A DNA stretch of 64,000 nt, taken from NCBI RefSeq assembly GCF_006782915.1, contig NZ_VCNP01000010.1:415049-479048 (forward strand), given 5' to 3'. The notes beneath the pieces were generated by a model. That model saw only the letters and a program-made list of their open reading frames with translations. It had not been told where the DNA came from and made no database searches. Of the stretch, positions 33,140 through 42,150 are shown in pieces; the first letter of the stretch is position 1, and each line of letters begins with the position of its first letter. Source of the stretch: Streptomyces calvus (lineage in GTDB: Bacteria; Actinomycetota; Actinomycetes; Streptomycetales; Streptomycetaceae). The position numbers were made by a program, and so were the translations under genes.

Positions 33140-34569
33140 TGGGAACCGGTGACGGCACCGTCCTCGGTACGACACTGCTGCACAACAGCGGCCCGACGGC
33201 CTCGCGTTGGAACCTCGTGCTGCTCTCGGAGGGCTACCGGAGCACCGAGATGACGCAGTGGCACACGGACGCGCAGTTCTTCGTCAGCCAACTCCTCGCC
33301 ATGCCGCCGTTCAACGAGCCGGCCGTCCAGAGCCGTATCAACATCCACCGTGTGGACGTCACCTCGACCGACAGCGGCGCCGACGACCCCGCGTCCTGCG
33401 GCGGGACGGGAGCCACTCCGAAGACCTACTTCGACGCCACGTACTGCGCCGGCGGCCTCGCCCGGCTGCTCACCGCGGACACGGCGATCGCGCAGGGTGT
33501 GCTCAGCGCCCAGGTTCCGGCCTGGCACCAGGCGATCGTGGTGGTCAACAGCGCGAAGTACGGAGGCTCGGGAGGTGCCGTCGCGGTGACCTCGACGAGC
33601 GGCAACTGGGTCACGGTCGCCGCACACGAGCTGGGACACTCCGCGTTCGGACTCGCCGACGAGTACGAGTCCTGGGCCGGCTGTGAAAGCGGGGAGACCG
33701 GACAGAACTCCTACAGCGGCACCGAACCGACCGCGCCGAACGTCACCCTCGACTCCGGCCGCACCACGATCAAATGGGCGCCGCTGGTCCAGGCGGCGAC
33801 CGCGATGCCCACGACGAGGAACGCCAACTGCGCGGTGTGCGACCCGCAGCCCAACCCCGTGGCGGCGGGCACGATCGGCGCCTTCGAAGGGGCCGGCTAC
33901 TACCACTGCGGTCTGTTCCGGCCGGCGTTCAACTGCATGATGCGCAACCTGACGCCCTTCTGCGCCGTGTGCCAACGCACGATCCGCCGCACGCTGAACC
34001 CGTTCGAGTGGGCCCCGCGCGTGGTGGACGTCCGGGCCCCCGACATCAACTTCGTGTTCGACCCCTCGGGCACGCTCGTGGTGAACGACATCGCGCCGGC
34101 CATCCAACTCGCCGGTGCCACGGGATCGGGCTTCCTCCAGTCGCGTCTGGCTCCGCGCGGTGTCGCCGGCACGATCGGAGCGGGCAAGTACCCGTACGAG
34201 TACCGCGTCAGCATGACCGAGGTCTCGGGGCCGCTGCCGGCGTCGGCCGTCCGCACGCTCAGCCTCGACTTCGGGCCCATCGCCCGTCTCAACTACGACG
34301 GGACCGGCGGATCGGACGTCTACGTCGTCACCCAAGGCGGCCTGGGAACGGTCCGGCCCGCCTCCGTCACGCAGCAGGGCGACCGGCTGACCATCGACTT
34401 CGGCACCCCCGGCGTTCCGGCCGGAACCGGCCCGGGCGGCGGGCAGACCAGCTTCTTCATCGGCCTCGCCTCGGACCATCCGCCGCGTGACACCACCGCG
34501 CGGATCACCGACGGCGCCGGGAACACGCACACCCTCGCCGCCCGGGCCCCGGCGTTCCCCACGCCGTAG
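33139..34569 (+). CDS. M64-family-like zinc metallopeptidase without signal peptide
   Basis: A 476-residue protein. Family features are NLVLLSEGYRSTEM near the start, the gluzincin-like AAHELGHSAFGLADEYESW (His163, Glu164, His167, probable third ligand in the GLADE segment) and a Met near FNCMMRNL. Residues 300-476 form a beta-rich extra domain (DINFVFDPSGTLVVNDIAPA). M64 peptidases (IgA-peptidase type) are usually secreted, but this one has no signal sequence and its many cysteines suggest a structured, perhaps disulfide-bonded core. Translation is coupled to the small gene before it. Substrate unknown. Confidence 0.85.
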   Translation: MGTGDGTVLGTTLLHNSGPTASRWNLVLLSEGYRSTEMTQWHTDAQFFVSQLLAMPPFNEPAVQSRINIHRVDVTSTDSGADDPASCGGTGATPKTYFDATYCAGGLARLLTADTAIAQGVLSAQVPAWHQAIVVVNSAKYGGSGGAVAVTSTSGNWVTVAAHELGHSAFGLADEYESWAGCESGETGQNSYSGTEPTAPNVTLDSGRTTIKWAPLVQAATAMPTTRNANCAVCDPQPNPVAAGTIGAFEGAGYYHCGLFRPAFNCMMRNLTPFCAVCQRTIRRTLNPFEWAPRVVDVRAPDINFVFDPSGTLVVNDIAPAIQLAGATGSGFLQSRLAPRGVAGTIGAGKYPYEYRVSMTEVSGPLPASAVRTLSLDFGPIARLNYDGTGGSDVYVVTQGGLGTVRPASVTQQGDRLTIDFGTPGVPAGTGPGGGQTSFFIGLASDHPPRDTTARITDGAGNTHTLAARAPAFPTP

Positions 34570-34642
34570 AACGCGAGCGGAACGGCGGCACCGATTCCCG
34601 TTCAACCATTGAAGCCTGGACAGGCAATGCTCCCTGGCGTCG

Positions 34643-35491
34643 TCAGTGGTCCGCCTCGGTGAAGCGGTCCAGGCCGAGGACGGCGAGGAGTTGGAGTTTC
34701 TCGTAGCCCTCGGTACGCGGCGGGGCGGTCAGGACGAGCAGCGTCTGGGACTGGTCCTCGGTGAACAGTGCCTGGCAGTCCAGTTCGATCGGGCCGAGTT
34801 CGGGGTGGATCAGCGTCTTGTGGTCCTCGAAGCGCTGGGCGACCTCGTGTCGCTCCCACAGTTCGGCGAACTCCTCGCTCTCCTTCTGCAGGGTCCGTAC
34901 GAGGGTGCCCGCCCGGGACGTGGGGCCGCGCAGCCCGTGGGCGGCGCGCAGGTTGGCGACCTGGGCGCGGCTCTGCCGGTCCCGGTCCTCCTCCGGGTAG
35001 CGCAGCCGCTCCGCGGGATCGGTGAACCAGCGGTAGACGGCGCTGCGCGCGAGGCCGGTGTGCCCGGAGGCGTCGCCGAGCAGGGCGGCGGCCATCCGGT
35101 TCTGTACGAGCGTCTCCCCCAGGTCGGACAGGACGAGCGCCGGGGTGTCCTCCAGGCGGTCCAGGACCCGCAGCAGCGCGGGCGCGACATGGGGCGAGGC
35201 GGACAGCGGGACGGGCGCGTTGTGTCCGGCGATGCGGTACAGGTAGGTGCGTTCGTCGCCGGTCAGCCGCAGTGCCCGGGCGAGCGAGGCAAGCATCTGC
35301 TCGCTGGGCTGCGGGCCGCGCTGCTGCTCCAGGCGGGTGTAGTAGTCGGTCGACATCACGGCGAGGGAGGCGACCTCCTCGCGCCGCAGGCCCCGGGTCC
35401 GTCGGCGCGCGCCGGTGGGGAGGCCGACGTCCTCCGGCTGGAGCGCCTCGCGGCGGCGGCGGAGGAAGTCGGCCAGTGCTGCACGGTCCAT
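34643..35491 (-). CDS. XRE-family regulator with MmyB-like sensor domain
   Basis: A 282-residue regulator. The N-terminal HTH_31 reads LADFLRRRREALQPEDVGLP, GLRREEVASLAVMSTDYYTR and LEQQRGPQPSEQMLASLARA; the C-terminal MmyB-like ligand-binding domain carries LVLSDLGETLVQNRMAAALL and LIHPELGPIELDCQ. Such regulators usually lie divergent from an SDR gene, as here (35592), and control it; MmyB-like domains bind fatty-acid-like ligands. Start 35491 gives the standard N-terminus. Confidence 0.92.
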   Translation of the reverse strand: MDRAALADFLRRRREALQPEDVGLPTGARRRTRGLRREEVASLAVMSTDYYTRLEQQRGPQPSEQMLASLARALRLTGDERTYLYRIAGHNAPVPLSASPHVAPALLRVLDRLEDTPALVLSDLGETLVQNRMAAALLGDASGHTGLARSAVYRWFTDPAERLRYPEEDRDRQSRAQVANLRAAHGLRGPTSRAGTLVRTLQKESEEFAELWERHEVAQRFEDHKTLIHPELGPIELDCQALFTEDQSQTLLVLTAPPRTEGYEKLQLLAVLGLDRFTEADH

Positions 35492-35591
35492 GGACCGATT
35501 CTCGCCCGGTGCCGGGCGGCGAGCCAGGGATCGCCGATCCCCCGATGACCGGTCTCTGCACCCGGCGCGGCGGAGCGGCCACGATCGAGGC

Positions 35592-36356
35592 ATGGACATC
35601 TCCGGAAACACCATCTTCATCCCCGGCTCCACCAGCGGCATCGGTCTGGCCCTCGCCCTGGAACTGCGGGCCAGGGGGAACACCGTGATCGTCGGCGGGC
35701 GGCGCGCCGAACTGCTGGAGCGGATCGCGGCCGAGCACCCGGGCATCGGCACCGTGCAGATCGACACCACGGACGCCGCGAGCATCGCCTCCGCCGCGAA
35801 GCAGGTGCTGGCCGAGTATCCCGATCTCAACGTCCTCGTGGCGATGGCCGGCGTGATGCGCGTCGAGGACTGGACCGACCCGGCGTCGTTCCTCGACTCC
35901 GCGGAGGCCACGGTGACGACGAACGTGCTCGGGCCGATCCGGCTGATCGCCGCGTTCATCGAGCACCTGCGGGCGCAACCGGACGCCACGATCATGACGG
36001 TCTCCTCCGGCCTGGCGTTCACCCCACTGAAGGTGACGCCGAGCTACAACGCGTCGAAGGCCGCGATCCACATGCTCAGCGAGTCGCTCCGGCTGCAGTA
36101 CGCCGGCACGTCGGTGCGGGTCGTGGAGCTCGTGCCGCCGGCGGTCCGCACCGCGCTGCTGCCCGGGCACGAGGAGAGCGAGAACGCCATGCCGCTCGAC
36201 GCGTTCGTGTCCGAGGCCGTCGGCCTGCTGGAGTCCCGGCCCGACGCGAAGGAGATCCTCGTCGAGCGGGTGAAGTTCCTGCGCTACGGCGAGGCCCGCG
36301 GCGACTACGACCAGGTGGTGGCGACGGTCAACGCCGTCGATCCGCACGGGAAGTAG
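35592..36356 (+). CDS. Short-chain dehydrogenase (DltE-like SDR)
   Basis: A 254-residue SDR with the cofactor motif GSTSGIG, catalytic Ser in VSSGLAF and YNASK. The usual NAG motif is MAG (VLVAMAGVM). The extended C-terminus (RTALLPGHEESENAMPLDAF) is DltE-like. It is divergent from the MmyB-type regulator 100 bases upstream, its likely controller. The substrate is unknown. It ends 99 bases before the convergent mgt gene; no gene lies between. Confidence 0.9.
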   Translation: MDISGNTIFIPGSTSGIGLALALELRARGNTVIVGGRRAELLERIAAEHPGIGTVQIDTTDAASIASAAKQVLAEYPDLNVLVAMAGVMRVEDWTDPASFLDSAEATVTTNVLGPIRLIAAFIEHLRAQPDATIMTVSSGLAFTPLKVTPSYNASKAAIHMLSESLRLQYAGTSVRVVELVPPAVRTALLPGHEESENAMPLDAFVSEAVGLLESRPDAKEILVERVKFLRYGEARGDYDQVVATVNAVDPHGK

Positions 36357-36455
36357 TGCGCGCGGGGCCGTTCGTCCGCCGGGCCGGGACGCCTTCCCGG
36401 TGCCGCGCGCGCTGTCGGTGCCGGTGCCGCCCGCGGACCGGGCGGCACCGGCCGG

Positions 36456-37652
36456 TCAGCGGGCGGGCAGTTCGGCCTCGATGAGGTCGGCGGCCCGCCG
36501 GGTGCCGCCCTCCTGGGCCATGTCGGCCTGGATCTCCTTCAGCCGGCGGGCGACCTCCGGGTCGTCGACGAGGGCGAGAGCCGTGCCGCGCAGGATGTCG
36601 GCGGTGGCCTCCTCGGTCGCCACCTTCCGTGCCACGCCGAGCGCCTGGAGCATGTCGGCGTTGCCGAACTGGTCCACGGCCTGCGGTACGGCGATCATCG
36701 GCGTGGCCGTGGCCAGCCCTTCCTGGCTGCCGCCGGCCCCGGCGTGGGTGACGAACAGGTCGGCCTGCCTGAGGACGGCGAGCTGCGGCACCCAGCTGTG
36801 CACCTCGACGTTGTCCGGTACGTCGCCCAGGTCGGCCGGGCCGACGTGCCGGCCGACCTGGAGCACGAGGTGCCAGCCGGGCAGGTCGCCGAACGCCTTG
36901 ACGCACTCGCGGTAGAAGGCGGGCTGCTTGGTGAACGCCGAGCCGAGCGACACCAGCACGACCTTCTCGGCTCCGGCGGGACGCCGCCACTCCCCCTCGG
37001 CGGTCCGGTCGCCCTGGCAGGCGCCGACGAAGGAGTGCACGCGCTCGTCGACCCGGTCGGCGTGCGGCTGCAGCGCCTTGGGGATCAGGACGATCGAGCG
37101 GGCGGGGCGGCCCGCGAAGTCGTCCGGGTGCTGGGTGATGCCGTTCTCCTCCAGCCAGGCGTGGAAGCGGGCGTAGTACGCCTGTCCCCGCTCGGTCTTC
37201 TTCGGCTCGGCCCACATCGGCTCGGCGACCTCCTGCTCGTACCCGTCCCAGGCGACCAGGTTCGGTGAGAGGGAGACCGCGGGCACGCCCCAGCGGTGGG
37301 CGAGCACACGTGCCGGGTAGGAGGCGATGTCGTGCAGGACGAGGTCGGGTTCGTCCCCGGCGTAGGCCTCGATCAGCTGCGGCAGCGCCTGGATCGCGTC
37401 GGCGAGGAACGGCTCGACGTTGTCCAGGAGGGTGCTGCCCCAGTCCTCCGGATCGGCGTCGGGGCCCGGCAGGGTGCTGTTCCACAGTCTGGGTTCGGCG
37501 CCGGTCCCGGCGACCTTCTCGGCGAAGGCCGGCGGGATCGCGTACGTCACCCGGTGCCCCCGCGCCACGAGCTCGCGGATCACCTCCAGGCTGGGGTTCA
37601 CGTGCCCGTGGGCGGCGATGGAGAACATGGCGATGTGAGCGGGACTGGTCAT
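36456..37652 (-). CDS. mgt: Macrolide glycosyltransferase (MGT/OleD type)
   Basis: A 398-residue GT-B enzyme. The N-terminus [20 protein letters not shown] contains the catalytic-His region; the nucleotide-sugar motif is [20 protein letters not shown], followed by [20 protein letters not shown]. It matches Mgt of S. lividans, which inactivates macrolides by glucosylation from UDP-glucose in the cytoplasm, and it lies next to lrm exactly as there. It has its own leaderless promoter: TTGCAC-18-TACGGT, 6 bases before ATG 37652, with a perfect 14-bp palindrome inside the spacer. Confidence 0.93.
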   Translation of the reverse strand: MTSPAHIAMFSIAAHGHVNPSLEVIRELVARGHRVTYAIPPAFAEKVAGTGAEPRLWNSTLPGPDADPEDWGSTLLDNVEPFLADAIQALPQLIEAYAGDEPDLVLHDIASYPARVLAHRWGVPAVSLSPNLVAWDGYEQEVAEPMWAEPKKTERGQAYYARFHAWLEENGITQHPDDFAGRPARSIVLIPKALQPHADRVDERVHSFVGACQGDRTAEGEWRRPAGAEKVVLVSLGSAFTKQPAFYRECVKAFGDLPGWHLVLQVGRHVGPADLGDVPDNVEVHSWVPQLAVLRQADLFVTHAGAGGSQEGLATATPMIAVPQAVDQFGNADMLQALGVARKVATEEATADILRGTALALVDDPEVARRLKEIQADMAQEGGTRRAADLIEAELPAR

Positions 37653-37658
37653 GCCACG

Positions 37659-37688
37659 ACCGTAGACGAGACGAGACGTCTCGTGCAA
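37659..37688 (-). promoter_or_regulatory. mgt promoter with a perfect 14-bp palindrome in the spacer
   Basis: On the minus strand -35 TTGCAC (37688-37683), an 18-bp spacer and -10 TACGGT (37664-37659). ACGAGACGTCTCGT (37671-37684) is a perfect palindrome overlapping the spacer and -35, an ideal repressor site of TetR style. Confidence 0.65.
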
Positions 37689-37741
37689 GCGAATTACCGT
37701 ACGCGATCCGCCGTCACGCCGGGTTGCGATACGTTCGGCGA

Positions 37742-38521
37742 TCACGGGGCCAGCACCTCGTGCAGGCGCAGCCACTGCTCCGGAGTCACCGCGCCGACCA
37801 GCACGCCGGGGTCCAGCCGCGCCGCCCGGAACGCGGCGTCCACCCGACGCCGCGGACGGGCCCGGCGCAGGGACGCGTGCAGCGAGCCGCCCACCCCGGA
37901 GAAGCCCAGCTCCACCAGCTGACGCCAGCCGTCCTCGGCGGCGGCGTCGAGCAGCGGGACCGGGCGGCGTTCGATGCGGACGACACCGGCGTCGACCCGG
38001 GGCACGGGACGGAAGGAACGCCGGTCGACCCGGGCGAGCAGCCGCCAGTGGTGGCGGGGCCAGGTCAGCACCGTGAGACGGGTCCAACTTCCGTAGTCGC
38101 CGGTGCGTTTGCGGGCGTACTCGAGCTGGGTGAGGAGGGTGGCGTCGGTGAGGGCCGGTGCGCGCAGACACCAGTCCACGACCGCCGCGGTGCGGGAGAA
38201 CGGCACGTTCCCGGCAACGGAGAACGGCGTGCGCGGCGGACGCGCGGCGAGGAAGTCGGCGCCGACGACGCGGACGTGGGCGGCGCCGGAGAAGCGGCCG
38301 CGCAGCGCGGCGACGAGCCGCGGGTCGATCTCGTAGGCGTGCAGCTCCCGGCAGAGCGGGGCCAGCCTGTCGGTCAACGCGCCCTTTCCTGCGCCGACTT
38401 CGAGCAGCAGCGGGGCCGGGGTGCCATGCGGGACGGCGAGGCGGGCGAAGCGCCGGGCCGCACTGCGGTCGGCGAGGAAGTTCTGTGAGAGCGCGCGAGA
38501 GGTCGCGGTGGGGCGGGCCAC
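37742..38521 (-). CDS. lrm: 23S rRNA adenine-N6-methyltransferase, lincosamide/macrolide resistance
   Basis: A 259-residue Erm-family methyltransferase. It starts with the family QNFL ([20 protein letters not shown]), motif I is [11 protein letters not shown], the acidic motif YEID and the catalytic NVPFSRT (N105-F108), with the rRNA-binding C-terminal helices. S. lividans Lrm, the closest known protein, monomethylates A2058 and gives lincomycin resistance inducible by macrolides. The start is GTG 38521 with AAGGA 9 bases upstream. mgt begins 89 bases downstream with its own promoter. The upstream leader ORF and inverted repeat fit translational attenuation. Confidence 0.92.
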   Translation of the reverse strand: MARPTATSRALSQNFLADRSAARRFARLAVPHGTPAPLLLEVGAGKGALTDRLAPLCRELHAYEIDPRLVAALRGRFSGAAHVRVVGADFLAARPPRTPFSVAGNVPFSRTAAVVDWCLRAPALTDATLLTQLEYARKRTGDYGSWTRLTVLTWPRHHWRLLARVDRRSFRPVPRVDAGVVRIERRPVPLLDAAAEDGWRQLVELGFSGVGGSLHASLRRARPRRRVDAAFRAARLDPGVLVGAVTPEQWLRLHEVLAP

Positions 38522-38534
38522 GGCCTGCGGTCCT

Positions 38535-38582
38535 TGTCTTCCGTACGGGAAAAGGGCAGACGACAGCCCTGACCGGAAGACA
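38535..38582 (-). promoter_or_regulatory. Possible lrm attenuator stem next to the ribosome site
   Basis: TGTCTTCCG (38535-38543) and CGGAAGACA (38574-38582) form a perfect 9-bp stem, with a second inner GGGC/GCCC pair (38554-38557 with 38566-38569). Its end touches the lrm ribosome site (GTCCTT on the plus strand, 38530-38535), so it could hide that site. Confidence 0.55.
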
Positions 38583-38627
38583 GAGGTGAAAGAGAGGAGA
38601 GGCGCGCGAGCGCGCGGCCGCGCCGGA

Positions 38628-38741
38628 TCAGCCGGCGGTGCTCCCCGGGCCGGTCAGGGCTCCGGGGCCACGACGCATCCGGACGGAGTACGTGCAGCCC
38701 CGGCCAGGACCGGAGTTGAAGATCGCGTTGAACGCTGCCAC
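38628..38741 (-). CDS. Leader peptide of lrm (37 aa)
   Basis: GTG 38741 opens a 37-codon ORF ending at TGA 38630-38628, 106 bases before lrm. The peptide starts VAAFNAIFNSGPGRG and continues CTYSVRMRRGPGALTG; residues 21-23 are Arg-Met-Arg, the +x+ pattern at which macrolides stall ribosomes on known erm leaders such as ErmDL (Arg-Leu-Arg). The -10 TAACGT is 7 bases upstream with no ribosome site, so the leader is probably translated from a leaderless mRNA. Stalling on RMR and opening of the downstream stem is inference. Confidence 0.7.
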   Translation of the reverse strand: MAAFNAIFNSGPGRGCTYSVRMRRGPGALTGPGSTAG

Positions 38742-38748
38742 GCCTCGC

Positions 38749-38778
38749 ACGTTAGGCGGCGCCGGTGAGCGTGTGCAA
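38749..38778 (-). promoter_or_regulatory. lrm promoter
   Basis: Minus-strand -35 TTGCAC (38778-38773), an 18-bp spacer and -10 TAACGT (38754-38749), 7 bases before the leader GTG. The hexamers and spacing are nearly identical to those of mgt. Confidence 0.7.
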
Positions 38779-38798
38779 CGGGTTTTCGCGCCGTGCGT

Positions 38799-40079
38799 TC
38801 AGCGCTGGTAGCGGGCCAGAACCAGGTTGCCGTCCTCCTCCAGTCGTTTCCGCAGGTCGTCGAGGCCGATGGCGCCGCTGTAGTACTCCTGGAGCGCCGG
38901 GGTGGCCACCTTGTCCTTCCACTCGGGATAGCCCCGCACGGTCTGGGCGGGCGCGGGACGCAGCCGGGCGGCGAGCGCGGTGCCGGTGGCCCAGCCGTGC
39001 TCGGCGGTGTGCAGGGCGGGGTCGGCGAGGGCCGTGCGGCCGGTGGGCAGCATCCAGTCGCCGAGGGCGAGACGGACCATGTTCTCCGGTTCGAGCAGGA
39101 AGTCGAGGAAGGCGACGGCTTCCTCCTTGTGCGGGCAGTCCTCGGCCACGGACAGCGTCTGCGGGCTGACGCCCTGGGTGAGTCCGTCGGCTCCGGCCGG
39201 GGCGGGCAGCACCTGCCAGTCGAAGCCCTCCGGCGCCTGCTGGACGATCTGCTGGCGGTAGGAGAAGCCGAGCGGCAGCATCGCGTACGTGCCGGCGAAG
39301 AAGCCGGGCAGGGTGTCGGAGCCGCCGCTGCCGAGCGTGGTCGGCGAGGCGCTGCGGTCGGTGTTCACCTGCTGGTGCACGGTGCGCGGGACGACCTCGT
39401 CGCCCTCCTCGAACCGCACGGTCACCCGGCCGTCGGCGCCGCGGTGGAAGAGCCGGCCGCCGGCCGACAGCGACAGGTTGAGCGTGGCCGACACGGGCTC
39501 CTTGAGCGGCCAGGCGACACCGTACCGGCCGTCGCCGCTGAGCTGCTTCGTCACCCGGCGGAACTCCTCCCAGCTCCACGGGTGTTCGGGGGTCGGGACG
39601 CGGACGCCGGACTCCTTCAGCCGGGTGGTGTTGGCGATGAGGACGCGCGGTTCCTGGAGGAACGGCACGCCGTAGATGCCGTCCTTGAAGGTGACGGTCT
39701 CCCAGCTGCGCTCCGGGATGTCGGCCTCGAGCCGCTCGGGCAGCAGGCCGGTGAGGTCGGCGAGGTAGCCGCCGTAGGCGAAGTCGGCGAGGTCGTCGGA
39801 GGCGTCGTGGATGATGTCGGGGGCCTCGCCGCCCTCGAAGGAGGTGAGGAGCTGGTCGTGGACGCTGTCCCAGCTGCCCTGGACGTACTCCACGCGCACG
39901 TCCGGGTGGGTGGCGTTCCACTCGGCGACCAGTTCCCTGGTCGCCTCCACCGACTCCTGCTGCCAGGCCAGGGACTGGAAGCGCAGGGTGATCCTGCCGT
40001 CGTCGCGGGTGCCGCCGGCCGAGCAGCCGGCCAGGAGCAGGGTGACGGCGAGCAGCGTCACGAGGATTCTGGTCCGCAT
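38799..40079 (-). CDS. Sugar ABC transporter solute-binding lipoprotein
   Basis: A 426-residue family-1 binding lipoprotein. The signal peptide ends in the lipobox LLLAGC at about residue 19. The mature part shows the typical WNATHPDVRVEYVQGSWDSV, APDIIHDASDDLADF and EEAVAFLDFLLEPENM. It captures an oligosaccharide or similar sugar; the ligand is unknown. It is the third gene of a three-gene operon; its ATG overlaps the stop of the permease before it. Confidence 0.92.
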   Translation of the reverse strand: MRTRILVTLLAVTLLLAGCSAGGTRDDGRITLRFQSLAWQQESVEATRELVAEWNATHPDVRVEYVQGSWDSVHDQLLTSFEGGEAPDIIHDASDDLADFAYGGYLADLTGLLPERLEADIPERSWETVTFKDGIYGVPFLQEPRVLIANTTRLKESGVRVPTPEHPWSWEEFRRVTKQLSGDGRYGVAWPLKEPVSATLNLSLSAGGRLFHRGADGRVTVRFEEGDEVVPRTVHQQVNTDRSASPTTLGSGGSDTLPGFFAGTYAMLPLGFSYRQQIVQQAPEGFDWQVLPAPAGADGLTQGVSPQTLSVAEDCPHKEEAVAFLDFLLEPENMVRLALGDWMLPTGRTALADPALHTAEHGWATGTALAARLRPAPAQTVRGYPEWKDKVATPALQEYYSGAIGLDDLRKRLEEDGNLVLARYQR

Positions 40080-40912
40080 CAGTTCTTCACCGCCCCGGCG
40101 AGCATGCCACTGGTGATCCGCCGCTGGATGATCGCGAAGACGACCAGGGAGGGCAGCGTCGCGAGGAACGCGGCGGCCGCCAGCGGCCCGAGGTCGGCGA
40201 CTCCCTCGGCGCCGATGAAGTGCGTGAGGACGACCGGAAGCGTCTGTTTCTCGGGCGTCTTGAGCAGGACGAGCGCGAAGAAGAACTCGTTCCAGGCGGT
40301 GACGAAGGCGAACAGTGCCGTCGCGGCGATGCCCGGCGCGAGGAGCGGCGCCGTCACCGACACCAGGATCCGCAGCCGCCCGGCCCCGTCGACGGCCGCC
40401 GCCTCCTCCAGCTCGGCCGGCACCGCGCGGACGTATCCGGTGAGCATCCACAGGGCGAAGGGCAGCGCCCAGACCACGTAGACCATCACCAGGCCGGGCA
40501 CGGAGTCGATCAGCCGCAGGTTCTTCAGCACCAGGAACAGCGGGATGATCAGCAGCACGAACGGGAACGCCTGGCTGACCACGACCCAGCCGCTCGCGAC
40601 GCGGGTGAGCGCGGTACGCCGACGGGCCATGACGTACGCCATCGGTGTGGCGAGGACGACGGCGACGACGGCCGCCGAGAACGCGGCGAGCAGGGAGTTG
40701 AGGGCGGCCCGCAGCAGCGGCTGTTCGTCGAAGGCTTGCCGGAAGTTGGCGAGGGTGGGGTCCTGCGGGATCCAGGTCGGGTGCAGTCCGGCCAGTTCGC
40801 GCGGCGGCTTGAAGGCCGTCGAGACCAGCCAGAGGAACGGCAGGGCGAGGAAGGCGAGATACGCCAGGAGTGCCGCGTACTGGCCGGCGCGGGCGCTCTT
40901 GCGGGTCCTCAT
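40079..40912 (-). CDS. Sugar ABC transporter permease (MalG type)
   Basis: A 277-residue permease with six membrane helices. The EAA loop reads ELEEAAAVDGAGRLRILVSV, and the C-terminus ends QRRITSGMLAGAVKN as in MalG-type subunits. The gene overlaps the preceding permease by 4 bases and the binding-protein gene by 1 base. Confidence 0.93.
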   Translation of the reverse strand: MRTRKSARAGQYAALLAYLAFLALPFLWLVSTAFKPPRELAGLHPTWIPQDPTLANFRQAFDEQPLLRAALNSLLAAFSAAVVAVVLATPMAYVMARRRTALTRVASGWVVVSQAFPFVLLIIPLFLVLKNLRLIDSVPGLVMVYVVWALPFALWMLTGYVRAVPAELEEAAAVDGAGRLRILVSVTAPLLAPGIAATALFAFVTAWNEFFFALVLLKTPEKQTLPVVLTHFIGAEGVADLGPLAAAAFLATLPSLVVFAIIQRRITSGMLAGAVKN

Positions 40913-41838
40913 GCGTCGTCACCTCCGCGGAGCCGGCCGACGAGGAAGACGGCCAGCATGACCGAGACGGCGGCGACCATGACGCAGCCCATCGCCGCCG
41001 CGTATCCGAACTGGCCGTAGCGGAAGGCCTCTTCGTAGGCGAACAGCATGGGCAGCCGGGTGCGTCCGCCGGGGCCGCCGTTGGTCAGCACGTAGACCAG
41101 GGCGAAGGAGTTGAAGTTCCAGATCAGGTTGAGGGCCGTGATGGCGAGGGCGACGGGCCGGATGGCGGGCCAGGTGACCGTGCGGAAGCGGCGCCAGGCG
41201 CCGGCGCCGTCCACCGCGGCGGCCTCGTGCAGTTCGCGCGGGGTGTTCTGCAGTCCGGCGAGCAGCGCGACCGTGGTCTGCGGCATGCCGGCCCACACGC
41301 CGACGACGATCACCGCGGGCAGCGCGGTCGCCAGGCCGCTGAGCCAGTCCCGGTCGCCGCCGAGGCCGAGGTCGCGCAGCGTCTCGTTGAGGATGCCCGC
41401 GTCGGTGTTGTAGACCAGCCGCCACATGATGCCGACGACGACCTCGGGCATCGCCCAGGGGACGATCGCCAGGGCGCGGGCCAGCCAGCGCAGTTTGAGG
41501 TCCTGGTGGAGCAGCAGGGCGAGGCCGAGGGCGAGCAGGAACTGCGGGACCGTCACCCCGACCGCCCACACCAGTCCGATCCGGAACGACTCCCAGAACA
41601 GCGTGTCGTGCAGCAGGTCCTGGAAGTTGAGGGTGCCGATCCACCGGGTGGGCTCGGTGCGGCCGGACTGGGCGTCGGTGAAGGCCAGCAGGATGCCGTA
41701 CAGCAGGGGGCCGACGCTGAGGACGAGGATGGGGATCAGCGCGGGCAGGACGAGGAACCAGGGCCCGTGGTCGACGGCCCGCCGGGGCCGGGGGCTCCGG
41801 TCGGGCGCGCGGGGCGCGGGTCGGCTCACCTCGGTCAC
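40909..41838 (-). CDS. Sugar ABC transporter permease (MalF type)
   Basis: A 309-residue permease with six helices and the EAA loop ELHEAAAVDGAGAWRRFRTV; YVLTNGGPGGRTR before the last helices is typical of the MalF type. The start is placed at GTG 41838 because TACCGT (41851-41846) lies 7 bases upstream, a leaderless arrangement. It is the first gene of the operon. No ATPase gene is present; Streptomyces sugar importers often share the MsiK ATPase. Confidence 0.9.
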   Translation of the reverse strand: MTEVSRPAPRAPDRSPRPRRAVDHGPWFLVLPALIPILVLSVGPLLYGILLAFTDAQSGRTEPTRWIGTLNFQDLLHDTLFWESFRIGLVWAVGVTVPQFLLALGLALLLHQDLKLRWLARALAIVPWAMPEVVVGIMWRLVYNTDAGILNETLRDLGLGGDRDWLSGLATALPAVIVVGVWAGMPQTTVALLAGLQNTPRELHEAAAVDGAGAWRRFRTVTWPAIRPVALAITALNLIWNFNSFALVYVLTNGGPGGRTRLPMLFAYEEAFRYGQFGYAAAMGCVMVAAVSVMLAVFLVGRLRGGDDA

Positions 41839-42057
41839 CGGTGTCACGGTATTCAGCCCCTCTGCGCGGCTCGGTCGGGCCAGGTCATGGTCGTGAAGGC
41901 GGTCTGCCTCGTCAAGGCACCGCGCACACCTGCGACCTGTGCCAATGGGACACTGGGCGTCGGTGGGCCGGATCGCGGCGTGCCCGTGCGCGGGTGTGCG
42001 CGGGTGTGCGCGGGGACGGCCGGGGGGCAGGCGCGGTCGGGGAGCACCCCGGCCGGG

Positions 42058-42150
42058 GTGCGGACGGACGCGGACGAATGCGGACGTACGCAATGGACAT
42101 GGACGTACGCAAGGGACGTGTACGGACGTGGAAGGACACGGAGGCGGACG
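42058..42150 (+). repeat. Short direct repeats (GGACG-rich) upstream of the phosphotransferase gene
   Basis: GGACGTACGCAA occurs at 42082-42093 and 42101-42112 (period 19), within a stretch rich in CGGACG hexamers. The 312-bp gap 41839-42150 otherwise shows only the divergent promoters. Confidence 0.45.

Noticed and set aside
36456..38521. Antibiotic biosynthesis cluster around mgt/lrm
   Set aside because: No PKS, NRPS or sugar-biosynthesis genes are adjacent; the pair is a stand-alone resistance locus.
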